From the IMG/VR virus record IMGVR_UViG_3300017733_000015, positions 1 to 37,866 of that record: DNA of 37,866 bases; one strand, 5' to 3'. This DNA comes from a virus. The notes below the pieces were generated by a model that was not told the origin of the DNA, did no database searches, and saw only the letters and a list, made by a program, of their open reading frames with translations. Below, piece by piece: positions 24,667 to 31,275 of this stretch (its first letter is position 1; every line of letters starts with the position of its first letter). The translations under genes were made by a program, and so were the position numbers.

Positions 24667-24874
24667 CTAACCCTAAATTTTTCCTAGCATTTTGTCTGAT
24701 TAAAAAAGTTTTCTTATCGTAACACCCCCACCCTTGAATCATTTCTGGATGAGTTAATGTTTTATCTATATATTCATTTATGACATTTGTAATGTGGTTA
24801 ACTTCACACTTCTCAACACCACCATAAATTTTTTCTTCACCAGTAATTAAAAACAGTATTAATACCCATTTCAT
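24659..24874 (-). CDS. Small hypothetical, possible signal peptide, 71 residues
   Basis: MKWVLILFLITGEEKIYGGVEK looks like a short N-terminal secretion or membrane signal: a lysine then a run of eight hydrophobic residues. The rest is soluble, with Cys at two places (EKCEVNH and GWGCYDKKT). It overlaps the DUF3310 gene by 4 nt (ATGA type) and the next gene by 8 nt. Its function is unknown. Export to the periplasm is inferred from the N-terminus only. Confidence 0.65.
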   Translation of the reverse strand: MKWVLILFLITGEEKIYGGVEKCEVNHITNVINEYIDKTLTHPEMIQGWGCYDKKTFLIRQNARKNLGLDV

Positions 24875-25128
24875 TTTAAACCTGCTTCTTCTCTAAGATT
24901 TTCTTCATCTGTAATTAAAAAATCAATATAAGCTCTAGCTTTTTTAAGATCCTCAATGTGACCTCTATCTTGATATCTACATATGTATTTAATTACATTT
25001 CCCTGACAGAAACTTAATTCGTTAGCGAGTATAAAATTTATTGGTTGAATTTTGTGCTGACTATAATGGTCAGGATTAATTGCTTTATCTTTTTCTTCTC
25101 TTAATGCTTTCGCAATATCATAATACAT
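24871..25128 (-). CDS. DUF3310 protein (T7 gp1.7-like nucleotide kinase family)
   Basis: An 85-residue protein with the family core INPDHYSQHKIQPINFILANEL at about 17-38 and FCQGNVIKYICRYQDRGHIEDLKKA at about 40-64. The HY...F...GNVIKYxxRY...DLxKA pattern is that of DUF3310. T7 gp1.7 is a member that has been described as a nucleotide kinase, though larger (196 residues). Here it lies between exonuclease and reductase genes, which suits nucleotide metabolism. Overlaps the exonuclease by 11 nt. Confidence 0.85.
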   Translation of the reverse strand: MYYDIAKALREEKDKAINPDHYSQHKIQPINFILANELSFCQGNVIKYICRYQDRGHIEDLKKARAYIDFLITDEENLREEAGLK

Positions 25129-25852
25129 TTGGACTCCATAGTTTTATTTGTTTGTTTTTAAAATCGTAATCACTAGCTCGTAAGATTCGAGCCATGCGAG
25201 CTTGTAACAAAGCTTCGTTTTCATCTAAGTTTGCTTTGGCAAAACAATCTAAAACAACTTGCCAAGAACATTCCTTAGTTAAAATTTTATCAGCAGTTAC
25301 AGCTCCTATACCTGGTACACCTGAATAACCATCAGTTGCATCACCAGTCAGTGTTTGTTTTAGAAAGTTGTAGTCAGCTACTTCTTCACCTATCTCGTGT
25401 AGTTGTCCACTTTTCCATAACAATCCTGGAATAGTCATTAGGTCTTTATCTTCAGATACAACAATTTTCTTATCTTTAATAAGAGTAGGATGTGTAGATA
25501 AAATTCCTAATACATCATCAGCTTCAAGTTCAGGTCTTACATAAGTTTCATAATTATCTGTAATCCAGTTAACTAATGCTTTGTAGCAGACAGGTTTTCT
25601 TATTTTTTTTCTATTTACTTTGTAATTAGGATTAATCTTTTTTCTAAAGTTTTCCTTATCAGTAAAAGCAAAAACAACTTTGTTGGCTTCAGTTGCTTCA
25701 AGCAAATGATCTACATATTGTTTTATTAAATTAGAAGCTTCCTTTCGGTCACTCCAAAGTGTCCAGACATCTTCACCCCAGTCAACCTCATGCTCACTTG
25801 CAGAGGAATATTGATAAGCACAGATATCTCCATCAATTAGTAATGTTGTCAT
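25118..25852 (-). CDS. 5'-3' exonuclease (T7 gp6-like, FEN fold)
   Basis: A 244-residue FEN-family nuclease. Acidic metal ligands are visible: Asp7 and Asp9 in LLIDGDI, Glu110-Asp112-Asp113 in ELEADDVLG, Glu134/Asp135/Asp137 in SEDKDL, and Asp171/Asp174 before GVPGIG (178-183), the helix-hairpin-helix DNA clamp. T7 gp6 is 300 residues. It removes RNA primers, degrades host DNA and helps recombination and concatemer processing. The start lies within a 4-nt overlap with the nuclease-like gene upstream. Confidence 0.93.
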   Translation of the reverse strand: MTTLLIDGDICAYQYSSASEHEVDWGEDVWTLWSDRKEASNLIKQYVDHLLEATEANKVVFAFTDKENFRKKINPNYKVNRKKIRKPVCYKALVNWITDNYETYVRPELEADDVLGILSTHPTLIKDKKIVVSEDKDLMTIPGLLWKSGQLHEIGEEVADYNFLKQTLTGDATDGYSGVPGIGAVTADKILTKECSWQVVLDCFAKANLDENEALLQARMARILRASDYDFKNKQIKLWSPNVL

Positions 25853-26253
25853 TTAGTGCCTTTGTGGATAGGTCTATGTTTAATAAACCTTATCTTTTTT
25901 GTATGAGGATTATAATGTAGGTATCTAACACCGAGCTTTTTTTGTATTGAAGTTCGTGAAGATAACCTGCCATCCTTATAACTTTTAACGTCAACTAATA
26001 ACAATTCACCAGAGTTTACATTTAGAGCTATCAAATCAACAGCTCCAGATTGACCACTATTTCTAAACACCTCATATCCTTTTGACCATAGCCAAGCTAT
26101 ACAATGGTGCTCTGCTATATCTCCTTTACGTTGAGGACTAATGTGTTTGAGACCAATCTTTTCCCACTCGGTATTCGCAATCCAACTCACATCGGAAGCT
26201 AAACTTTTTCTCTGAGTTTCGGATTGCTTGCTTTGCGAGTTTTCCAAGCTCAT
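25849..26253 (-). CDS. PD-(D/E)XK nuclease-like protein
   Basis: The chosen ATG at 26253 has AAGGAG seven bases before it and gives 134 residues. The core from about 40 reads GDIAEHHCIAWLWSKGYEVF, then SGAVDLIALN and LLLVDVKSYKDGR. Glu48, Asp73 and Asp88-x-Lys90 form the catalytic pattern of the restriction/resolvase-like PD-(D/E)XK fold. The N-terminal 38 residues are encoded within the end of the polymerase gene (116-nt overlap). The substrate is unknown; DNA branch or end processing is plausible beside the exonuclease. Confidence 0.8.
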   Translation of the reverse strand: MSLENSQSKQSETQRKSLASDVSWIANTEWEKIGLKHISPQRKGDIAEHHCIAWLWSKGYEVFRNSGQSGAVDLIALNVNSGELLLVDVKSYKDGRLSSRTSIQKKLGVRYLHYNPHTKKIRFIKHRPIHKGTK

Positions 26254-27874
26254 CAGCATGCTCCTTTCTTGTTTCAATTTGTATTTCATCATGAACCCAT
26301 GCTACTTGTTTGCAGTCTAAGTTATGCTGATGGATTAATTCGTGGACATCTATAATCCACTGTTTACAAATCAATGCTCCTGATGATTGCAGTAAAGTAT
26401 TCAGAGCTTTGTGAGCTGACCTAATCTTTAGTTGCCTACCATCAAGACCTTTGATGTAACCTTTAGTTGCTTTTTGTTGTACGTCTTCTATTAATCTTTT
26501 GAGTGCTGGTGTTCTTTTCATAAAATCAGAAATAATTTTCTTTCCTGCCTTTACGTCTTTACCAAGTATCTCTCCCATCTTAGCTGCACCACAACCATAG
26601 ACTAATGCATAAATAAAAGTCTTAGCTTGTGCTCGTGTGTCTAAGCCTGCTGCTTTTTGGTTTGCAGTGTGTATGTCTCCATCTAAAACTTCTTTAATGT
26701 AAGTTCCATTATCATAACGAGACATATAGTGAGCTAAACATCGCAGCTCTAATCCTGACACATCAATACCAACTAGAACATTATCATCATCTACAGTAAA
26801 TAATTCTCGACACTCTTTACCATAAGCAACAGTAGTAGCAGGGACTTGTCCTACGTTAGGATGACTGTGGGTAGCTCGACCAGTTACTGCTCCATTAGTA
26901 TTTACACTTCCATAAATCCTATTGTTCTTAACAAGTTTTAACCAAGCTTGTCTTCCCTCGGCTAACTGTCCTATTCTTTTTTCTATTGTGTAATACTCAA
27001 CAAGAACTTTTGATTCAGGGTAAGGTAAACTTTTTAGAACATCTTCATCTACTTTCGGTTTACCATCATTTGTATATTGTTTAGGTTTCCATCCTCTAAG
27101 ATTTATTAATCTATTTGCAACATGATCTCTAGAGCTTGGATTAAATTCTATAACCTGAACTTTTTCAATTAATATTCCTTTTCTGTACCCTAGCTTTTTG
27201 TTATTTACTTTTGGTATAAAAGGAGTTCTTACTTCCCAGTCAGGAAAAGAATCTTTAAGTTTTTGTTTAAGGCTTTCTCTTTTTGCAGCAAGCTCACTAT
27301 ACAATCGTTGAGCTTTAGTAGTATTAAATTTAAAACCATTACACTCTTGCCTATAAATTATTTCAGCTAATCTATGTTCAAGTTCTATTGACTCTTCACT
27401 ATAATTTTTTTCATAAATCTTTTTCCAAAGGGAGTCAGTGACATGAACATCTTGAATACAATATGATAACATCTCATCATTAAATTGTTCCCAAGATCCT
27501 GTGTAGTCTCCCTTAGTGTTTCCTAATCTAACACCCCAAGCTTGTAATGAGTGTCTACCAATTAGCTTTGTCGGAAAATCTTTTGTTTGAAAATCTCGTT
27601 CTTTGATATCTGACCAGATCAAACGAGTTAAGACTAAAGTGTCTCTGACCTTACCTTTGTAATTAAAGTTATATACTTTTTTTAAAGCTGGTAAGTCAAA
27701 CTTAATTATGTTGTGACCTATAATACAGTCAGCTTGCTCCAATCTTTTAAGACCATCTTGAATATTATCAGTATAAGTTTCAACCTTATTTGTAGATGTA
27801 TCTTTTAAAACAAGACAATGAACTCTATCCAAGTCATCAAGCAGTCCATTTGTTTCAATATCAAATATAATCAT
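26138..27874 (-). CDS. DNA polymerase, family A (T7 gp5-like)
   Basis: 578 residues from the ATG at 27874, which overlaps the preceding stop as ATGA; a longer reading would run into the zinc-ribbon gene. The 3'-5' exonuclease is intact: Asp5/Glu7 in FDIETNG, Asp60 in GHNIIKFD, Asp142 in CIQDVHVT. Polymerase motif A is GIDVSGLE with Asp371; motif B is RAQAKTFIYALVYG with Arg414, Lys418 and Tyr422; motif C is HDE at 528-530. T7 gp5 is 704 residues, so linker or thumb insertions are reduced, and a processivity loop for thioredoxin is not evident. Confidence 0.96.
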   Translation of the reverse strand: MIIFDIETNGLLDDLDRVHCLVLKDTSTNKVETYTDNIQDGLKRLEQADCIIGHNIIKFDLPALKKVYNFNYKGKVRDTLVLTRLIWSDIKERDFQTKDFPTKLIGRHSLQAWGVRLGNTKGDYTGSWEQFNDEMLSYCIQDVHVTDSLWKKIYEKNYSEESIELEHRLAEIIYRQECNGFKFNTTKAQRLYSELAAKRESLKQKLKDSFPDWEVRTPFIPKVNNKKLGYRKGILIEKVQVIEFNPSSRDHVANRLINLRGWKPKQYTNDGKPKVDEDVLKSLPYPESKVLVEYYTIEKRIGQLAEGRQAWLKLVKNNRIYGSVNTNGAVTGRATHSHPNVGQVPATTVAYGKECRELFTVDDDNVLVGIDVSGLELRCLAHYMSRYDNGTYIKEVLDGDIHTANQKAAGLDTRAQAKTFIYALVYGCGAAKMGEILGKDVKAGKKIISDFMKRTPALKRLIEDVQQKATKGYIKGLDGRQLKIRSAHKALNTLLQSSGALICKQWIIDVHELIHQHNLDCKQVAWVHDEIQIETRKEHADELGKLAKQAIRNSEKKFSFRCELDCEYRVGKDWSQTH

Positions 27875-28017
27875 TCGTCTTTTGGTAGATAAACCATTAC
27901 AAAAGAACCACACTCAGGACAACTTAGGTTTGTTTCCATACAAAACTCAGGGTCTTCATGATCAATGTCATGGTCACCACCCCAAATTAATTCAGTTCCA
28001 CAATGCCAACATTTCAT
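27871..28017 (-). CDS. Small zinc-ribbon protein, 48 residues
   Basis: The peptide begins MKCWHCGTELIWGGDHDIDH, and two CxxC pairs (Cys3/Cys6 and Cys33/Cys36) would bind one zinc. The part between is rich in Asp, Glu and His. I recognise this 'CWHCGTELIWGGDHD' opening from small proteins found beside replication genes in many phages. It starts with a TAATG overlap and ends in an ATGA overlap with the polymerase, implying coupled translation. A DNA or protein docking role is likely; nothing more can be said. Confidence 0.82.
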   Translation of the reverse strand: MKCWHCGTELIWGGDHDIDHEDPEFCMETNLSCPECGSFVMVYLPKDE

Positions 28018-28220
28018 TAGTGCACACTCCTTATTTCTATAATTATTTTTTCAGCTTCTTCGTATTCCTCTGCAAGCTCATCTAATAAATCTTGCATGTA
28101 TATTTGACTCACAACATCAGGTGCATAGAGAACTAATGGCTCTCCATTCTTTTGTATTTTTTTAATAGCTCGTTCAAGAGTCTTCCCTAAGTTATAAAGG
28201 TTGTCATCAGTAGTCATCAT
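28017..28220 (-). CDS. Small acidic hypothetical protein, 67 residues
   Basis: The start at 28220 follows AGAGGATGTCA, so MMTTDDNLYNLGKTLERAIK is favoured; an ATG two codons earlier (28226) is an alternative. The chain contains KNGEPLVLYAPDVVSQIYMQ and a strongly acidic helix ELAEEYEEAEKI. It overlaps the primase-helicase end by 14 nt and the zinc-ribbon start by one. No family is recognised. Position between helicase and polymerase is like T7 genes 4.1-4.7, which are also small and unassigned. Confidence 0.68.
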   Translation of the reverse strand: MMTTDDNLYNLGKTLERAIKKIQKNGEPLVLYAPDVVSQIYMQDLLDELAEEYEEAEKIIIEIRSVH

Positions 28221-29769
28221 TGACATCCTCTAACAGTCTTCCAGTTTCAGGGTTATATATCAGGTGACCACATGTTCCAGTCTCTCCAGTAAAACGATTT
28301 TTAAGAACTCTTATTGTTGTTCTGTTCGGATCATCAGCTTGTTGATTTCGTTCTAAACTTAAAACCATGTCTGATAGTTGAGCAATACTATGACTACCTC
28401 TTAGGTTAGTAAGTGAGATATTTTTACCCTCTTCAAAAGATGTTTCTGACTTAGGCCTATTAAGATGTGAGACACAAAGTAAACAGATGTTTAACTCTTG
28501 CACTAAGGTTCTTAAGTTAGTCACAAAGTTATCAATCATACGTCTTTCATCAGTTTGTAAGTTTGTAGAAAGAGCTATGTGAAGATGATCTAAAATAATA
28601 AACTTACATCCACATGACTGTGCAAAATATCTAATCCTTGACTGTAAGTTATCAAGCTCGGTTGCACCAAAGCTGTCATAAAGATATACCCTGCCAGAAC
28701 CAACAGTCCGATTGTAAGGCTCAACCAAGTCATCAAAAGAAACATCGTTGCACTCCAGATGTAAAGGTCTCTCGACCTCAATGCCCATAAGACCAAGTGC
28801 AGTCCTTTTGATACTTTCTTCCAACATAATAAAACCAACACTTTCGCCTCCTTTAATAAGACTGTGACCTATCTCTCTAACAAAAGATGATTTACCAATT
28901 CCTGATCCTGCACAAATTGTTACAAGCTCACCACATCTAAGTCCTTTTGTTTTTTCGTTAAGAGATTTGTAAGGATAGTCTGATGAATAAACTAATTCGT
29001 TTTTACTAATTACATCCCAAATGTCTCGACCATCTACTATGCCATCAGGTCTAAAAGTTTTTGCTTCCCATATTGAATTAAGCAGCTCCTTAACTTTACC
29101 TTTTACAACCATATCATTAGGATCTTTTTCTGATATACGAGCAATCTTTGCTTTTCCTGGAGCTATAAGTTGAGCACAATCTTGAGCAGCTTGTTGGCCA
29201 GCTTCATCCATATCAAATAAAAACACAACAGTTTCATAACTATTAAGAAACTCTAGTGATTTGCGAATATCATTTTTAGCCGAACTTGCACTTCGTACTG
29301 AGACTACAGAATACTTATGATTAAAACATTGAGATAGTGATATACAATCTAGCTCACCCTCTACCACAGTAATCATCTTACCACCCTGTCTCCAAAGCCA
29401 TTCGCCATAGAGCAAACAAGAGTCGGTGTCACCTATAAATTTAAACTGTTTGTTTGGGTATCTAAGTTTTTGTGCAACAACTTTATTATTTAAATAGTAG
29501 TTGGCAATCTGAAAAGATTTACCATTTTCCTTACCTACTTTGTAACCAAACTTATCACATGACTCAGCAGTAATATGTCTTTTACTTAATGCTTTTATTT
29601 CACCATCATAAAATTTTTTATCTAATTCTTTTTCCATATACTCCTCTCCTTGATGACCACATCCAGGTGTGAAACAAAAACTACCATTAGAATAAACTGC
29701 TAAGTTGTTTTTACTTCCACACTTTGGACATGGCGAATGATGTAAAAAATGTGAGTTAGATTTCAACAT
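28207..29769 (-). CDS. DNA primase-helicase (T7 gp4-like)
   Basis: From the ATG at 29769 it has 520 residues (T7 gp4: 566), starting MLKSNSHFLHHSPCPKCGS, which lines up with the T7 N-terminus; an ATG at 29787 is possible but lacks a leader. Zinc ribbon: Cys14/Cys17 and Cys32/Cys37. Toprim: VVEGELD with Glu137 and FLFDMDEAG with Asp186/Asp188. The helicase has Walker A, GSGIGKS at 288-294, and Walker B, FIILDHLHI. It unwinds DNA at the fork and lays primers for the family A polymerase encoded downstream. The C-terminus, VNDDY, is acidic with an aromatic end, as in T7. Confidence 0.95.
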   Translation of the reverse strand: MLKSNSHFLHHSPCPKCGSKNNLAVYSNGSFCFTPGCGHQGEEYMEKELDKKFYDGEIKALSKRHITAESCDKFGYKVGKENGKSFQIANYYLNNKVVAQKLRYPNKQFKFIGDTDSCLLYGEWLWRQGGKMITVVEGELDCISLSQCFNHKYSVVSVRSASSAKNDIRKSLEFLNSYETVVFLFDMDEAGQQAAQDCAQLIAPGKAKIARISEKDPNDMVVKGKVKELLNSIWEAKTFRPDGIVDGRDIWDVISKNELVYSSDYPYKSLNEKTKGLRCGELVTICAGSGIGKSSFVREIGHSLIKGGESVGFIMLEESIKRTALGLMGIEVERPLHLECNDVSFDDLVEPYNRTVGSGRVYLYDSFGATELDNLQSRIRYFAQSCGCKFIILDHLHIALSTNLQTDERRMIDNFVTNLRTLVQELNICLLCVSHLNRPKSETSFEEGKNISLTNLRGSHSIAQLSDMVLSLERNQQADDPNRTTIRVLKNRFTGETGTCGHLIYNPETGRLLEDVNDDY

Positions 29770-30214
29770 CGCTGGGAGGAGTAACATTTAGATCGACATT
29801 GTGATCTACCCATGCTTTTACATCAAATGATGGACACTCTTTTCTATCATCTAGATTGTAATGCCCAACAATTTCTGCATCAGGATAGTCTTTTGTAAGA
29901 CTAAGAAGTAACATTTGTAATGCAGAAAACTGTTCGTCTGTGAAATTATCTTCAGCTTTTAAATCATCATCAACTCCACCAACAAGAGCTACACCTATGC
30001 TCTGGGAGTTGTACCCTTTTACATGAGCACCAACAACATTAATATCTCTACCATTTTCTATAGTGCCATCTCTTTTAATAACTTTATGATATCCTATGTC
30101 TAACCACCCTTGACCTCTGTGAATTTTTCTAACCCACTCAGCATCAATATCCATTTCAGGTTTGGTGGCAGTACAGTGCACTACAATGTAATTAGTTTTT
30201 CTTCTTTCTGTCAT
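29756..30214 (-). CDS. N-acetylmuramoyl-L-alanine amidase (T7 lysozyme, gp3.5-like)
   Basis: 152 residues, almost the length of T7 gp3.5 (151). The zinc ligands match: His13 in VVHCTATKP, His118 in VGHYN, Cys127 in KECPSF; Tyr42 in DIGYH and Lys125 match the catalytic pair. The GWLDIGYHKVIKRDGTIE stretch is nearly that of T7. The enzyme cuts the amide bond of peptidoglycan at lysis. In T7 it also binds and inhibits the phage RNA polymerase, so it may do so here, although that is inference. The coding end overlaps the primase start by 14 nt. Confidence 0.96.
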   Translation of the reverse strand: MTERRKTNYIVVHCTATKPEMDIDAEWVRKIHRGQGWLDIGYHKVIKRDGTIENGRDINVVGAHVKGYNSQSIGVALVGGVDDDLKAEDNFTDEQFSALQMLLLSLTKDYPDAEIVGHYNLDDRKECPSFDVKAWVDHNVDLNVTPPSDVEI

Positions 30215-30647
30215 CTAAACATCTCCTTATAGCTTTGATTCGTTGTTGTTGTTTTGGCTCTCTAATCCATGCAGCAGGAATAGAGACATCAGAAAAGTTA
30301 AAACCAAACCGATCACACCACATGGCATAAGTTGTTTTGCTTTTCTTTCCGATTCTTGTTCTTGAGTTACTAAACACAAATCGTATATCAAGATCAGGAT
30401 GTTGCTCTTTAATAAGCTTATGTTTTGATCTGTCACTCGACACAAATTGTCCTTTAGCTTCAATGATAATTCCATTAGGTAAAATAAAATCTGGTGTATA
30501 TTTTGAAGTTGGCTTGGAGTATTTAACTGTAAGTGTTTCATACTCAAACTTAATTCTTTGTTGGCACAACTGACTTGCAATCTCTTTCTCCAAACCACTT
30601 CTAAATTTTCTCGGACTAGAAATCGTCTGTTTCCTCTGATACTTCAT
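30192..30647 (-). CDS. Endonuclease I, Holliday junction resolvase (T7 gp3-like)
   Basis: From the ATG at 30647 (preceded by AGAGGAAG) it has 151 residues; T7 gp3 has 149. Catalytic residues fall in register: Glu20 in GLEKEIAS, Glu35, Asp53 in TPDF, Glu63 and Lys65 in IIEAKGQF, equal to T7 Glu20, Glu35, Asp55, Glu65, Lys67. It resolves branched DNA before packaging and breaks host DNA. A longer reading from 30740 lies inside the SSB gene and is unlikely. Overlaps SSB by 32 nt and amidase by 23 nt. Confidence 0.95.
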   Translation of the reverse strand: MKYQRKQTISSPRKFRSGLEKEIASQLCQQRIKFEYETLTVKYSKPTSKYTPDFILPNGIIIEAKGQFVSSDRSKHKLIKEQHPDLDIRFVFSNSRTRIGKKSKTTYAMWCDRFGFNFSDVSIPAAWIREPKQQQRIKAIRRCLDDRKKKN

Positions 30648-31218
30648 CTTCCTCTGTGGTTGAATCTGTATCAGGTGCTTCATAACCTTTTTCTTCTTTA
30701 AATCCATGACTGCCCATATCTCCATCTTTACCTGAAACAAGCTCTATAATTTGGACTGCTTTAAGTCGCATGGTACATCCATAATTACTACCTGCTAGGT
30801 AAGGAATTAACAAAGCACTAACTTTACACTTTGTTCCTCCCCAAATTTGTTCATTAGTAAGCTTGCGACCTTTAGCATCAACAACAACTGGTTTCATATC
30901 AGCTTGTGTTCCATCCTTAAGATTAATCTTTGATTTTTGTTTAAAATTAAAAACAAAATTACCAGTGGGTTGATCCTGATCGTCTAACTCTTCTTTGTAT
31001 GGTAAGTTGTTTGGAACTATTTTTTTTCCCTTACCTAGCTCTTTAGCTTTAGCAACAGTATCTTCTATCTTTTTAATAAGTGGAGCTGCTTGTTCTTTAG
31101 TAAGAATCAAACCAAGCTTGTATTCACCAGGATTTGAATATTGATCGTCTGGGTAGTTAAGCCAAGGGTATCTTGCTATACCGATGTCGGTAACTATTTG
31201 TTCAAATTTATTTGCCAT
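30616..31218 (-). CDS. ssDNA-binding protein (T7 gp2.5-like)
   Basis: A 200-residue protein (T7 gp2.5: 232) that opens MANKFEQIVTDIGIARYPWL and has an OB-fold-type body, with GNFVFNFKQKSKINLKDGTQ and VVVDAKGRKLTNEQIWGGTK. The end is very acidic and finishes in an aromatic residue: TTEEDEVSEETDDF. That tail with a terminal Phe is the hallmark of gp2.5, where it contacts polymerase and helicase. The acidic tail is encoded within the overlap with the endonuclease gene. A hairpin and promoter-like element precede the gene. Confidence 0.93.
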   Translation of the reverse strand: MANKFEQIVTDIGIARYPWLNYPDDQYSNPGEYKLGLILTKEQAAPLIKKIEDTVAKAKELGKGKKIVPNNLPYKEELDDQDQPTGNFVFNFKQKSKINLKDGTQADMKPVVVDAKGRKLTNEQIWGGTKCKVSALLIPYLAGSNYGCTMRLKAVQIIELVSGKDGDMGSHGFKEEKGYEAPDTDSTTEEDEVSEETDDF

Positions 31219-31226
31219 ATCTATTC

Positions 31227-31266
31227 CTTTCTAAAAGTAGCAACACATAGATTTAATACCTATGTG
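31227..31266 (-). promoter_or_regulatory. Candidate phage promoter and hairpin before SSB gene
   Basis: In the gap between the RNA polymerase stop and the SSB ATG, the gene strand has CACATAG, nine bases, CTATGTG (31244-31266), a 7-bp inverted repeat. It is followed by TTGCTACTTTTAGAAAG down to 31227. The piece AAATCTATGTG(TTG)CTACT recurs at 471-486 beyond the large terminase gene. T7 has promoter phi2.5 in this position. The hairpin could equally be an RNA processing site, like the RNase III sites of T7. Confidence 0.45.
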
Positions 31267-31275
31267 GATTAGTTA

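Noticed and set aside
30227-30598. 123-codon minus-strand frame across the endonuclease gene
   Set aside because: The overlapping frame encodes endonuclease I with all five catalytic residues in register; the alternative is a shadow.
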